A stretch of DNA of 30,537 nt from the NCBI GenBank assembly GCA_030141605.1, contig JAQGDQ010001667.1, positions 1 through 30,537 on the forward strand, in the 5' to 3' direction. Shown here piece after piece: positions 10,260-19,964 of this stretch. The DNA is from Tubiluchus corallicola. Its lineage: Eukaryota; Priapulida; Priapulimorpha; Priapulimorphida; Tubiluchidae. Below the pieces are notes generated by a model. The model was not told the DNA's origin. It saw only the letters and a list, made by a program, of their open reading frames with translations, and did no database searches. Every line of letters starts with the position of its first letter. Position 1 is the first letter of the stretch. The position numbers and the translations under genes are program-made.

Positions 10260-10620
10260 GCAGCGTATAAAGGCAAGTGTGCACAGCATGAAGCAACATC
10301 TGAACCTTGTTAACTTGAAGCCGCTAGTGATCTTGCTTTACAAACAAAACACAAAACATGGAACAATTAACATGGAAACCAAGCGACATACTAACAGGCT
10401 CGTTATATTGGCATAACTTTTCAATTTACTATGGTTTGTATAACACGGCTAGAGGTGCACGCTCACAAGGCGTACGGGAGTTTTTCCCGTGTAAACCGTG
10501 TAAATACGGTGTAAAATTACCACCAGGAGATACCCGGGGAAGAATTACAGTTTCCTGTGAGCCAAGAAGCCGCCCGGCGCGGCGTCTTTGCGAGTGAAAC
10601 TTGAAGTGAAACATCAACAA
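10260..10620 (+). other. TATA-box-like motif followed by a 79-codon ORF, uncertain
   Basis: GCGTATAAAGGC at about 10263 is followed, roughly 90 bases later, by an ATG in an AACATGG context and a 79-codon frame (10358-10597). The frame has a CKPCKYG motif and an Arg-rich, GC-richer C-terminus; the opposite strand is also open for 63 codons. A hairpin (ACGGGA...TCCCGT) lies at about 10472-10489. I recognise no domain, signal peptide or splice structure. It could be a small gene, a retroposed fragment or chance. Confidence 0.2.
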
Positions 10621-10897
10621 AGTTTCTTAGTGTGTCGGGTTACATTAACGATTATCGATTTTTTACCATTTCCCGTCTTAAATGGTTTAATTTTGTAATT
10701 TCACTTCTGTTACGTTTAAGTTTGTATTAAAAATTATTAATCAGTAAAATTTGTTGTAAAACATTATACAAAATGAATGAAATAAATAATTAAAGCTGAA
10801 CTTGGCATATCTGCTGGTAATAAAATTATTGAAATAAATAGTTAAATCTATGGTAATAAAATAATAAAATCTAAATTATAAACAGTGACACGTTGAA

Positions 10898-11455
10898 TTT
10901 GTCACTTTTATAAGTGACAATGAAGTCAAGTTTGTCACCAGTTGAAAATGAACTCAAGTTTGTCACATTTGACAGTATAAAGTCAAGTTTGTAACACTTG
11001 GCAATGAAGTAAAGTCTGTCACCAGTTGAAAATGAACTCAATTTGTCACATTTGACTGTATAAAGTCAAGTTTGTTACACTTGGCAATGAAGTAAAGTCT
11101 CTCACCAGTTGAAAATGAACTCAAGTTTGTCACATTTGACTGTGTAAAGTCAAGTTTATTACACTTGGCAATGAAGTAAAGTCTGTCACCAGTTGGAAAT
11201 GAACTCAAGTTTGTCACATTTGACAGCGTAAAGTCAAGTTTGTTACACTTGGCAATGAAGTCAAGTCTGTCACCAGTTGAAAATAAACTCAAGTTTGTCA
11301 CATTTCACGGTATAAAGTCAAGTTTGTTACACTTGGCAATGAAGTAAAGTCTGTCACCAGTTGAAAATGAACTCAAGTTTGTGACATTTCACAGTATAAA
11401 GTCAAGTTTGTTACACTTGGCAATGAAGTAAAGTCTGTCACCAGTTGAAGTTGTC
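10898..11455. repeat. 84-bp tandem repeat, about 6.5 copies, built of three related 27-29-bp parts
   Basis: GTCAAGTTTG starts recur at 10982, 11065, 11149, 11233, 11317 and 11401 (steps of 83 or 84). Within each unit three parts align with each other: GTCAAGTTTGTTACACTTGG, GTAAAGTCTGTCACCAGTTG and CTCAAGTTTGTCACATTTGA, each followed by a short AATGAA- or TATAAA-like end. The array is therefore a trimer-based higher-order repeat. The 87-codon minus frame is an artefact of the length being a multiple of three. Confidence 0.92.
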
Positions 11456-11675
11456 AATTGAAAAAAAATGAAAAATTGTCACCACTTAACACTGAAGCCA
11501 AACTTGTCTGCGACTGACAACAAAATCAACTTCGACACCAGCTGACAATGGTGTCAAATTTGCAAACTGCTTAAAAACGATAAAAAATCTTTTATCAGTT
11601 AGCAAAAATGACAAACTTATCACTAAGTGATAACTGGTGATTATAATGGCAAATTTCTCAATCTTTAACACTGGT
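11456..11675. repeat. Degenerate bridge between the 84-bp and 51-bp arrays
   Basis: Irregular, diverged relatives of the same monomer: TTGTCACCACTTAACACTGA, TTCGACACCAGCTGACAATG, and AAACTTATCACTAAGTGATA, which contains the palindrome TATCACTAAGTGATA. It looks like the old edge from which the two homogenised arrays grew. Confidence 0.6.
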
Positions 11676-12761
11676 GATAATTTTGTCAACCATTAACAAT
11701 GAGACAAGTTTTTGATTGACGCTGATGACAATTTTGTCAACCATTAACAATGAGACAAGTTTATGGTTGGCAATAATGATAATTTTGTCAACCATTAACA
11801 ATGAGACAAGTTTATGGTTGGCAATAATGATAATTTTGTCAACCATTAACAATGAGACAAGTTTATCGTTGGCAATAATGATAATTTTGTCAACCATTAA
11901 CAATGAGACAAGTTTATCGTTGGCAATAATGATAATTTTGTCAAACATTAACAATGAGACAAGTTTATCGTTGGCAATAATGATAATTTTGTCAACCATT
12001 AACAATGAGACAAGTTTATGGTTGGCAATAATGATAATTTTGTCAAACATTAACAATGAGACAAGTTTATGGTTGGCATTAATGATAATTTTGTCAACAA
12101 TTAACAATGAGACAAGTTTATCGTTGGCAATAATGATAATTTTGTCAAACATTAACAATGAGACAAGTTTATGGTTGGCAATAATGACAATTTTGTCAAC
12201 CATTAACAATGAGACAAGTTTATGGTTGGCAATAATGATAATTTTGTCAACCATTAACAATGAGACAAGTTTATCGTTGGCAATAATGATAATTTTGTCA
12301 ACCATTAACAATGAGACAAGTTTATGGTTGGCAATAATGATAATTTTGTCAACCATTAACAATGAGACAAGTTTATCGTTGGCAATAATGATAATTTTGT
12401 CAACCATTAACAATGAGACAAGTTTATCGTTGGCAATAATGATAATTTTGTCAAACATTAACAATGAGACAAGTTTATCGTTGGCAATAATGATAATTTT
12501 GTCAACCATTAACAATGAGACAAGTTTATGGTTGGCAATAATGATAATTTTGTCAAACATTAACAATGAGACAAGTTTATGGTTGGCATTAATGATAATT
12601 TTGTCAACCAATAACAATGAGACAAGTTTATCGTTGACACTGATGCCAATTTTCTCAACTACTAACAATGAGACAAGTTTATCGTTGACACTGATGACAA
12701 TATTGTCAACCATTAACAACAAGACATCTTTGTGGTTGGCAATAATGACAAGTTTGTCACC
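11676..12761. repeat. 51-bp tandem repeat, 21 copies, dimer of a 25/26-bp monomer
   Basis: Units start at 11676 and step by exactly 51 to 12746. Each unit has two related halves, GATAATTTTGTCAACCATTA plus ACAAT, and GAGACAAGTTTATSGTTGGC plus AATAAT. Since 51 is a multiple of three, both strands are open for over 350 codons (11716-12816 plus, repeating MIILSTINNETSLWLAI; 11658-12722 minus, repeating KLVSLLMVDKIIIIAND). Two fully overlapping antisense frames and drift at all codon positions argue against either being a protein. Confidence 0.94.
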
Positions 12762-12898
12762 AGCAGCAAAAACAAAGACTTATCCTTGTGCACCTGCCAT
12801 GAAAACTTTTTATTAATAACTAAAATTAATTTTTTAACGCTTCATTATTAAAACAAACAAATAATCTCTTAATATTATTAAGTCTTAATATAACAATA

Positions 12899-13044
<146 letters not shown>

Positions 13045-13388
13045 AGAAGAAAAATAACTACCTATGTTAAAGTAGTAGACATGTCAGGTCATTTGATCAC
13101 TCCGTGTTCCGTCGAACAGGCTGGTCATGCCGTGACCCCGTGACCTCAGCAAATAGACACAAGGTGAGACGAGTTTCAGTGACACTTGGACACTTGTAAA
13201 AACATGTACAGTAACAACAACAGTGTCCTACCATCAATACAGCTGTAGAAGTTAACAAGAAACAGACCCAGTTCTTATAGCAATACCTGATGAATTAGGC
13301 GAGTTTCCAGTCAACCAAGTTGTCGGTAATGATAGTTTTAATTCGTTACGTGGTTAAAAGCAACAACAGTCTTACTTGGATTGAAGTC
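13045..13388. other. No recognised feature
   Basis: Moderate-GC sequence with GTGACCCCGTGACCT at about 13129. No exon-like frame with matching splice sites was found on either strand. Confidence 0.35.
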
Positions 13389-13534
13389 TCGCTCGGAAGA
13401 GGTGCTGACAAGCCACTAGCATAGTAATGTCCAGCGTTTTTGCTGGATTACTGCCTGTGCTTTCCTTTCTTGAGGGCAGATTTATTTTAGAGTTCTGCTG
13501 CCCAGTGCCTGCAATAGACATAATTAGCATATGA
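13389..13534 (+). mobile_element. SINE-like element S, copy 2
   Basis: Inverted partner of 5268-5450, carrying GTGCTGACAAGCCACT, GGATTACTGC, GGGCAGATTTATTTTAGAG and CAATAGACATAAT. Its 3' end runs into the GAT array, as in copy 1. No A or B box is apparent in the part present, so a 5'-truncated SINE or a short LINE 3' end are both possible. Confidence 0.7.
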
Positions 13535-13541
13535 TGATGGC

Positions 13542-13575
<34 letters not shown>

Positions 13576-13650
13576 GCGGTGACGATAATGATAATGATGA
13601 TGATGATGATGGCGATGATGATGATGATGATGGTGGTGATGATGATGATT
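13532..13650. repeat. (GAT)n trinucleotide array
   Basis: ATG/GAT repeats with GGCGATG, GGCGGTGACGATAATG and GGTGGTG interruptions. It continues the tail of the SINE-like element and is the inverted, shorter counterpart of 7062-7372. Confidence 0.9.
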
Positions 13651-13787
13651 ACATGAATGATGAAAACATTACCACTGTGATGTCACACATGGTCACCAAC
13701 CTTGACCAAGTCACTACCATCAGCACCAGGACCAACTACAACAACCCAAACTAAATAACAAAAGTTTTAGAATGAAAGATCATGGAT
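13651..13787 (-). repeat. Segment X copy 2 (inverted relative to 6922-7062)
   Basis: Bases from ACATGAATGATGAAAACATT to AATGAAAGATCATGGATTAA are almost identical to the reverse complement of 6922-7062. In both places X lies between a GAT array and the TTAAAGGAAGACAG end of a family A element, so the three parts were duplicated together. Confidence 0.85.
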
Positions 13788-14325
13788 TAAAGGAAGACAG
13801 GATGATTTTTCAATGCTATCCCATTTTCAATTTCGATAAAAAGCATACATATGAAGACAATTAATACTGCAAACGTGTTTCTGATAATTAAATAATAGAT
13901 TAAAAACTTAATTAACGGCAGGCGAGCTCAACTATTACTGACATCACAAACTAACACAATTTTCAACAGCAAAAATATTCCGTGAGTGTGTTGCACGTGT
14001 TTGCGAAAGCGAAAATTGAAGTTCAGTGCTACTGTAAGATATTCAGTGTGTTGCACTAAAACCAGGCAAGTTTAAAGATGAAAATTAAAATTTACGGCTG
14101 TGCTCGCGCGCGAGCTGTCGAGCGTGTGCAGTATGTCACAAACGAACACACCTAAACTTTACAGTACCTGTTTTTTGTGCAATGCGTTTCCGAAAAGCAG
14201 GCGCTAGTGCCCGTCTAACTAGCGAATGGAGAAATGCATGTAACAGTGAAGAACTAGTGGCGCGAACGTGAAATTGTGTTTGTGTGGCAATAATTCTTTC
14301 ACGTAAGTCATTTTTGTAAAGTGTA
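13788..14325 (-). mobile_element. Dispersed repeat family A, copy 4
   Basis: Starts ATTAAAGGAAGACAGGATGA and runs through the family core in reverse (CTAACACAATTTTCAAC, GTGTTGCACGTGTTTGCG, TGTAAGATATTCAGTGTGTT, GTCACAAACGAACAC). It continues into the outer part shared with 26355-26480: ACTAGTGGCGCGAACGTGAA, equivalent to TTCGCACCACTAG there. Confidence 0.8.
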
Positions 14326-14417
14326 AGTATACAATGACTTTAAAATAAAGAATTACAGCTTCTTCATGAATTTTGTACTCACAATTAAAATGTAGTTTAT
14401 CTGTAGTTTTCATGATT

Positions 14418-14575
14418 TTCATGGCAGGCGTCTTTCCTTACGCATCAAGCACATTTGCATAAGTGTTACAGTACTGTTTAAACGCATGACGTCACGAAAA
14501 ATGGGCTCTACATCATATGACGTCAGATACTAACACTGCAGTTCGTGATCATGGCTATCACGGTACCGCCTTACA
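14418..14575 (+). mobile_element. Family B internal fragment
   Basis: ATGGCAGGCGTCTTTCC, CGTCACGAAAAATGGGCTCT, ACATCATATGACGTCAGA, CACTGCAGTTCGTGATCATG and CACGGTACCGCC match the complete-looking family B copy at about 15130-15240. Both ends are missing. Confidence 0.7.
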
Positions 14576-14946
14576 GCTGACAAAGTCCGCGAAGGACAGA
14601 AGCTTCTGGAAAAATGAAATTTTTTTGAGATTAAACGGCACTTTGTCTACTTCATGGTTATGACCACGGCAAGAACTATCAGAAGAGTACTACCTGATTT
14701 TCAAGCTATAAATACGTTTTTATTGCTGTCTATTATTGCAGGTTTATTTTCTAGTAAATCTATAAATTCATTTAAAATTTCTTCAACTTGGGCTACATTA
14801 TTTTATCTTAAACGCCAATTATGGTTTATAAGACAATTCAGATGTATAAACTGTTTCGAAAAATCGATAACTTAGATCACACTAATTTTGCGCATCGAGA
14901 TTAATTTTTGTTTTTGTAGCTGAATAGCTGTTATTTACTGCAACTG
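14576..14946. other. No recognised feature
   Basis: AT-rich. A 73-codon plus frame (14654-14875) has no domain and no clear splice sites, and I do not call it a gene. Confidence 0.35.
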
Positions 14947-15445
14947 TTTTAAAGGAAGACCGGACGATTGTTTAGACTCATTCTCATTTTAATTTACTGT
15001 CCAAAATATACATTTTCTTGTCTATAAAAGTTAACAATTGTTCCTTATATTTGAATAATTAGCTTAGAAAGTTGATTAACTGCAACCGAACACAGCTATT
15101 GCTTACATCACAAACTAACCACAGTTTGTGCAATGGCAGACATCTTCATAATAAGATGTGTCACGAAAAACGGGCTCTACATCATATGACGTCAGAAACT
15201 AACACTGCAGTTCATGATCATGCTTATCACGGTACCGCCTTCTATTTGTCGGCCACGCGAATGTGACAAATGTGACACGCTGCCATTCACTGAACCGCGC
15301 TTATCTTTGAATGTTATCGAAATTTGAGTATCTGAGGTAATTATTATTTAATCTAAGCCTTGATTTAAATAAGCTATTGTAGCTTTCAATATTTTAGAGC
15401 ATTCTTTATTCTGAACTAATGTTTATACAATCATCCGGTTTACAC
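14947..15445 (+). mobile_element. Family B MITE, nearly complete
   Basis: Starts TTTTAAAGGAAGACCGGACG and shares the full order of the 28190-28734 copy, including GTTAACAATTGTTCC, CAGTTTGTGCAATGGCAGAC, GCAGTTCATGATCATG, TATTTGTCGGCCA and AATATTTTAGAGCATTCTTT. The right terminus (ACAATCATCCGGTTTACACC) has decayed. It lacks any transposase. Confidence 0.8.
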
Positions 15446-15504
15446 CGTAACAGGTTTCAACTTCCACATTATGCATCTGATACTAAATACACAGACTCAA
15501 CTTT

Positions 15505-15920
15505 CATCTACCCCCGCCTCTGACTCCATACGACGATTAAAAATGAATTTTTTTTAAATTATGTAATGTAATACGTGTTATGTTAGTTTTGTAATGTCAA
15601 ATGTATAAATAGTGTAAATGTAATGAGTGAAATTTATGTAATGTAAAGCATGTTTCTGTTAATTGTGTCATGTCAAATGTATATATAGTGTAAAATATGT
15701 CATGTAAAATTTAATGTACTTTTTTGTAAAAATATTTTAATATGGTGTTTGTAAACATGTTCATTTATTGTATACAATTAGGCCTTAGTTTTGCACTTTA
15801 GTTTTTTTAGTCTGCACTGGACGCATTTGTCTTAAACAGTGTTGTTATTTTAACATTACGCTGAGGCTTACTGAATTTTATTATAATGAGTGAACCATTT
15901 TAATGACAAATAAAGAATTT
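15505..15920 (+). mobile_element. LINE-type 3' UTR, family C copy 2
   Basis: Direct repeat of 8200-8625, with only scattered differences and a few short indels. It ends at GACAAATAAAGAATTT and is followed by an AT dinucleotide tail instead of the A-rich tail of copy 1. Confidence 0.7.
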
Positions 15921-15922
15921 AT

Positions 15923-16006
<84 letters not shown>
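15921..16006. repeat. (AT)n microsatellite, LINE tail
   Basis: About 40 AT dinucleotides, with ATAATATA interruptions at both edges, beginning exactly where the LINE 3' UTR ends. Ile/Tyr frames here are artefacts. Confidence 0.95.
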
Positions 16007-16010
<4 letters not shown>

Positions 16011-16845
16011 TCTTCTAACTCTCTTCTTTCTAAACTATGGCGTTTATTCAACTTTGTAAAAGATAAAGGGGCGTTCAAACTGTTCGTTCATTTTACAACG
16101 TGTAAACACGATTTTCTTCCACATTTTCTACCTAATTGCATTTAACTTAATCCATAAAAACTGACAAAAACTTTCAACAAACTGACTTCCTGTCTGCTGA
16201 TATTTTTCAATATCATCCTAACCGCTTGCAGCTTTTCATAAAATCACAATATTTTCACTGTGGCAGCCTTCTGGTGTTAATGATACCTGCTTGATTAGAA
16301 GAAGCTGAGGAAAGCATCCCATCTCCCAGCGTGCAGGGGTTTAGTTAGAACATGGCTTCAACGTTCATAACAGTAGCAGTAGATAATCCCACGTCCGGAA
16401 TAAAAACGTGTAACAGTTCGGGCTACAAGTTCGAATACGAATCGAGTCTTCTGCTGTCAGATTAGCATCAATGATTAGTAGAGATTCTTGCACAAATCTG
16501 ACAAATCTCTATAATTGCTTACACTTGTCACTAGAGGGGGTTGGAGATATTTTAGCTTAGCACTAACCACCCTTTGCAAACGTATCATTTTCTTACGCAG
16601 GCGATAATTTTCAATTTTTTACCATTTTGAAAAACTGAATTTCAATTTTGAAAAGTTAAACTCAGTTTCGACATTTCAGTTTCATTGTCTGTTCGTAGGG
16701 GGCGCTCTGCACTGCACCCCCTTCAACGAACGCCCTCGCCTGGCATGTGAACATATTTTACAGTTTATTTTTCTAGCCCATGTGCGAAACATAGCAGTTC
16801 GTCTTGCTCAGACTTAAATTGGGATACAGAAAATGCTAAAGACAC
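16007..16845. other. Unassigned, no gene recognised
   Basis: About 840 bases without a convincing exon, RNA gene or repeat. A short inverted pair, GGGGGCGCTCTGCACTGCAC then CCCC, lies at about 16699. A weak B-box-like AAGTTCGAATACG lies at about 16430 but has no partner A box. The edge of the 154-bp array is at 16846. Confidence 0.35.
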
Positions 16846-16847
16846 CA

Positions 16848-17300
16848 ACTTGTAGCAGACTAAGGCTTGGCCCCCAGAATAAAACAGCAATGAACAGACC
16901 GGGTGAAACAAAACAAACCCTGGTATGTAGAGAATAGAGTTTGCAACTTGCCTGCTCGCTTCTGTTTGGTGCAGCAAATATCGCACATCCTACATGCTGT
17001 AACTTGTAGCAGACTAAGGCTTGGCCCCCGGAATAAAACAGCAATGAACAGACCGGGTGAAACAAAACATGCCCTGTTATGTAGAGAATAGAGTTTGCAA
17101 CTTGCCTGCTCGCTTCTGTTTGGTGCAGCAAATATCGCACATCCTACATGCTGTAACTTGTAGCAGACTAAGGCTTGGCCCCCGGAATAAAACAGCAATG
17201 AACAGACCGGGTGAAACAAAACATGCCCTGGTATGTAGAGAATAGAGTTTGCAACTTGCCTGCTCGCTTCTGTTTGTTGCAGCAAATATCGCACATCTTA
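16848..17300. repeat. 154-bp tandem repeat, 3 copies
   Basis: Units start ACTTGTAGCAGACTAAGGC at 16848, 17002 and 17156 (exact 154-bp steps) and are nearly identical. Differences include CCCCCAGAAT or CCCCCGGAAT, and TGGTATG or TGTTATG. Overlapping minus-strand frames of 73 to 144 codons repeat the same residues in different phases, so they are not independent genes. Confidence 0.93.
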
Positions 17301-17445
17301 CACATTTTCTTGTGTGCTAAAAGTGCTTTTATATACTTTTCATTGTAACTGTATTATGAAGTAAGTATTGCACCGTTTCTTCTTGTTTTTTTTAGTGTTT
17401 TCACTATTTTAATAAGCGTAACTTTACTTGTTAGTTATCACAAAC

Positions 17446-17454
17446 TGCAACAGC

Positions 17455-17508
<54 letters not shown>

Positions 17509-17555
17509 AACAGCAACAACAACAACAGCAGCAACAACAGCAACAACAACAACAA

Positions 17556-17587
<32 letters not shown>

Positions 17588-17721
17588 ACAACAACAGCAG
17601 CAACAGCAACAACAGCAGCAACAGCAACAGCAACAACAACAACAACAACAACAACAGCAGCAACAACAGCAACAACAGTAGCAGCAACAACAACAACAAC
17701 AGCAACAACAACAACAACAGC

Positions 17722-17776
<55 letters not shown>

Positions 17777-17799
17777 GCAGCAACAACAGCAACAACAGT

Positions 17800-17833
<34 letters not shown>

Positions 17834-17836
17834 GTT
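17446..17836. repeat. CAA/CAG compound microsatellite
   Basis: About 130 triplets of CAA with interspersed CAG. The glutamine frame is closed by TAG at 17679-17681 and again at 17799-17801, so it is not a polyglutamine exon. The two TAG sites sit 120 bases apart in similar surroundings, indicating an internal duplication. Asn/Ser frames on plus and Leu on minus are artefacts. Confidence 0.94.
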
Positions 17837-17899
17837 TACCTACCTGTTCACGCAAAAATATGACAAAACTACCTGCCTATTTTCTTTTGTAAAAAGTTG

Positions 17900-18122
17900 T
17901 TACACATTTAATGAAGATCGACGGTGCGCTAGTTTTCTTTAAGACGAATGACGTCATTGGAGGAAGAATGAGCTTTAATGTCCAAACGGGAAATGATCGC
18001 GACTTTAATGTAATTTAACTACAGGCGGCGCTCCTATCGCAATTTTAGCACTAAATCTTTCTATCATTGTTCGTGAACATTGGAATAAACCTGACCTCCT
18101 AGAAGGCTTGATCTTTCCTTTA
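17900..18122 (-). mobile_element. Dispersed repeat family E, copy 2
   Basis: Inverted relative to 1022-1243. Its left part (GTGCGCTAGTTTTCTTTAAG, AATGACGTCATTGGA) and right part (CTTGATCTTTCCTTTAAACT) correspond to the opposite ends of copy 1. The middle carries TTCGTGAACATTGGAATAAA. Non-coding. Confidence 0.65.
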
Positions 18123-18124
18123 AA

Positions 18125-18454
18125 CTGATTCGTAATTCCAATTTTATTTTCTGAAGGTTTCTGTTCTTCTCAAACTGTCTACTTACGGAGGTAACCTAGG
18201 GTCACCCCATTTCAGCTCTTTTGCTATTGACGCAATATTATTTGACGGTAAAATTTGCATTAACTGTGTGAATTTAAAATTAAAAATTGAACGGTTAAAA
18301 TTTGTTTAACTGTTTGACAAAATAGTTTATAATGAAATACTCGCTACTAATTAAATTTCTTTCTATTAAATTTAATTGGTTTTTGATGCTCAGAGTTCGT
18401 CTTTTGCCATGCAGAACGAATCATTCGTTGTTGTTGTGTTAAGCCTGTTTATAA
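18125..18454. other. No recognised feature
   Basis: AT-rich. A near-palindrome GGTAACCTAGGGTCACC lies at about 18191. A 5' extension of the open frame from the 126-bp array (from 18376) runs through here but has no signal. Confidence 0.35.
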
Positions 18455-18832
18455 ATTCAAACGTTCATATATCAAATAATTTTACACCAATGATTGACTC
18501 AGGAGTTGTATCGCAGTGCCATCTGCAGTACGAAAACGTAAGGATAAGATACGTAATGCCGTTTACCGTACTGTATCGATATTCAAACGCTTATATATCA
18601 AATAATTTTACACCAATGATTTACTCAGGAGTTGTATCGCAGTGCCATCTGCAGTACGAAAACGTAAGGATAAAATACGTAATGTCGTTTACCGTACTGT
18701 ATCGATATTCAAACGCTCATATATCAAATAATTTTACACCAATGATTTACTCGGGAGTTGTATCGCAGTGCCATCTGCAGTACGAAAACGTAAGGATAAA
18801 ATACGTAATGCCGTTTACCGTACTGTATCGCT
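18455..18832. repeat. 126-bp tandem repeat, 3 copies
   Basis: Starts at 18455, 18581 and 18707 with ATTCAAACG; each unit includes AATTTTACACCAATGAT, CAGTGCCATCTGCAGTACGA and CCGTTTACCGTACTGTATCG. As 126 is 42 codons, a 162-codon plus frame (18376-18864) stays open with a 42-residue repeat. Most differences among the copies change residues (V/A, D/Y, R/K, P/S), which argues against a constrained protein. No signal peptide is convincing. Confidence 0.92.
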
Positions 18833-19019
18833 GCGTCATCTTGCGGATAGATTTGCGAAAGTAATATTAAGCATGGTGTAAAAACAGTTGTTGTATATAC
18901 TCGACCCCTTAATGAGTAAGAATAGGTAGAAGGCCATGGGATATAGATAAACACCATCGCCATCAGTTTTATTATTTTAGAATTTTTTTTCGCCATTAGT
19001 AATGTTGACTGTCGTCAAT

Positions 19020-19950
19020 GCTGTACCAATATTGGACGACCATATTGGTTCAATGCTGTACCAATATTGGACGACCACATTGATCCTATGCTGTACCAAT
19101 ATCGGACGACCATGTTGATCCAATGTTGTACCAATATTGGACGACCATATTGACCCAAAGCTGTACCAATATTGGACGACCATATTGATCCAATGCTGTA
19201 CCAATATCGGACGACCATATTGGACCAATGCTATACCAATATTGGACGACCATATTGGTCCAATGCTATACCAATATCGGACGACCATATTGGTTCAATG
19301 CTGTACCAATATCGGACGACCATATTGGTTCAATGCTGTACCAATATCGGACGACCATATTGGTTCAATGCAGTACCAATATCGGACGACCACATTAGAC
19401 CAATGCTATACCAATATTGGACGACCATATTGGTCTAATGCTGTACCAATATCGAACGACCATATTGGTTCAATGCTGTACCAATATCGGACGACCACAT
19501 TAGACCAATGCTATACCAATATTGGACGACCACATTGGTCCAATGCTGTACCAATATTGGACGACCATATTGGTCTAATGCTGTACCAATATCGAACGAC
19601 CATATTGGTTCAATGCTATACCAATATTGGACGACCATATTGGTTCAATGCTGTACCAATATTGGACGACCACATTGGTCCAATGCTGTACCAATATTGG
19701 ACGACCACATTGGTCCAATGCTGTACCAATATTGGACGACCACATTGGTCCAATGCTGTACCAATATTGGACGACCACATTGGTCCAATGCTGTACCAAT
19801 ATTGGACGACCATATTGATCCAATGCTGTACCAATATTGGACGACCACATTGGTCCAATGCTGTACCAATATCGGAGGACCATATTGACCCAATGCTGTA
19901 CCAATATTGGACGACCATATTGGTCCAATGCTGTACCAATATCGCACGAA
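19020..19950. repeat. 35-bp satellite, 26-27 copies, each with a CArG-type palindrome
   Basis: Units recur at exact 35-bp steps from 19020 to 19930 around a consensus GCTGTACCAATATTGGACG then ACCAYATTGGTYCAAT. In 16 units the core is CCAATATTGG, a perfect 10-bp palindrome fitting CC(A/T)6GG; 8 have CCAATATCGG and 2 CCAATATCGA. A four-unit block (including ATCGAACG) is duplicated 140 bases apart at about 19440 and 19580. Units 19615-19825 are the most uniform. The period is not a multiple of three, and the many open frames (up to 282 codons) simply cycle through phases. Confidence 0.94.
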
Positions 19951-19964
19951 AATATGTAATATTG

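Noticed and set aside
11658-12816. 354- and 366-codon ORFs on opposite strands
   Set aside because: Both arise from the same 51-bp array. Complete antisense overlap and drift without regard to codon position argue against either coding.
16425-16445. B-box-like AAGTTCGAATACG
   Set aside because: Imperfect match, no A box at the right distance and no SINE body or tail.
16765-17294. Overlapping minus-strand ORFs of 73, 108 and 144 codons with shared residues
   Set aside because: The three copies of the 154-bp repeat are read in shifted frames (154 is not a multiple of three), so the shared protein segments are the repeat itself.
17424-17892. Poly-Leu (minus) and poly-Asn/Ser (plus) ORFs
   Set aside because: Frames of the CAA/CAG microsatellite, without flanking exon signals.
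18125-18290. Possible minus-strand exon ending at a CTCC|GTAAGT-like donor (about 18185)
   Set aside because: The donor is reasonable, but the only open frame is about 17 codons, the upstream acceptor lacks a pyrimidine tract and no cysteine pattern fits the gene.
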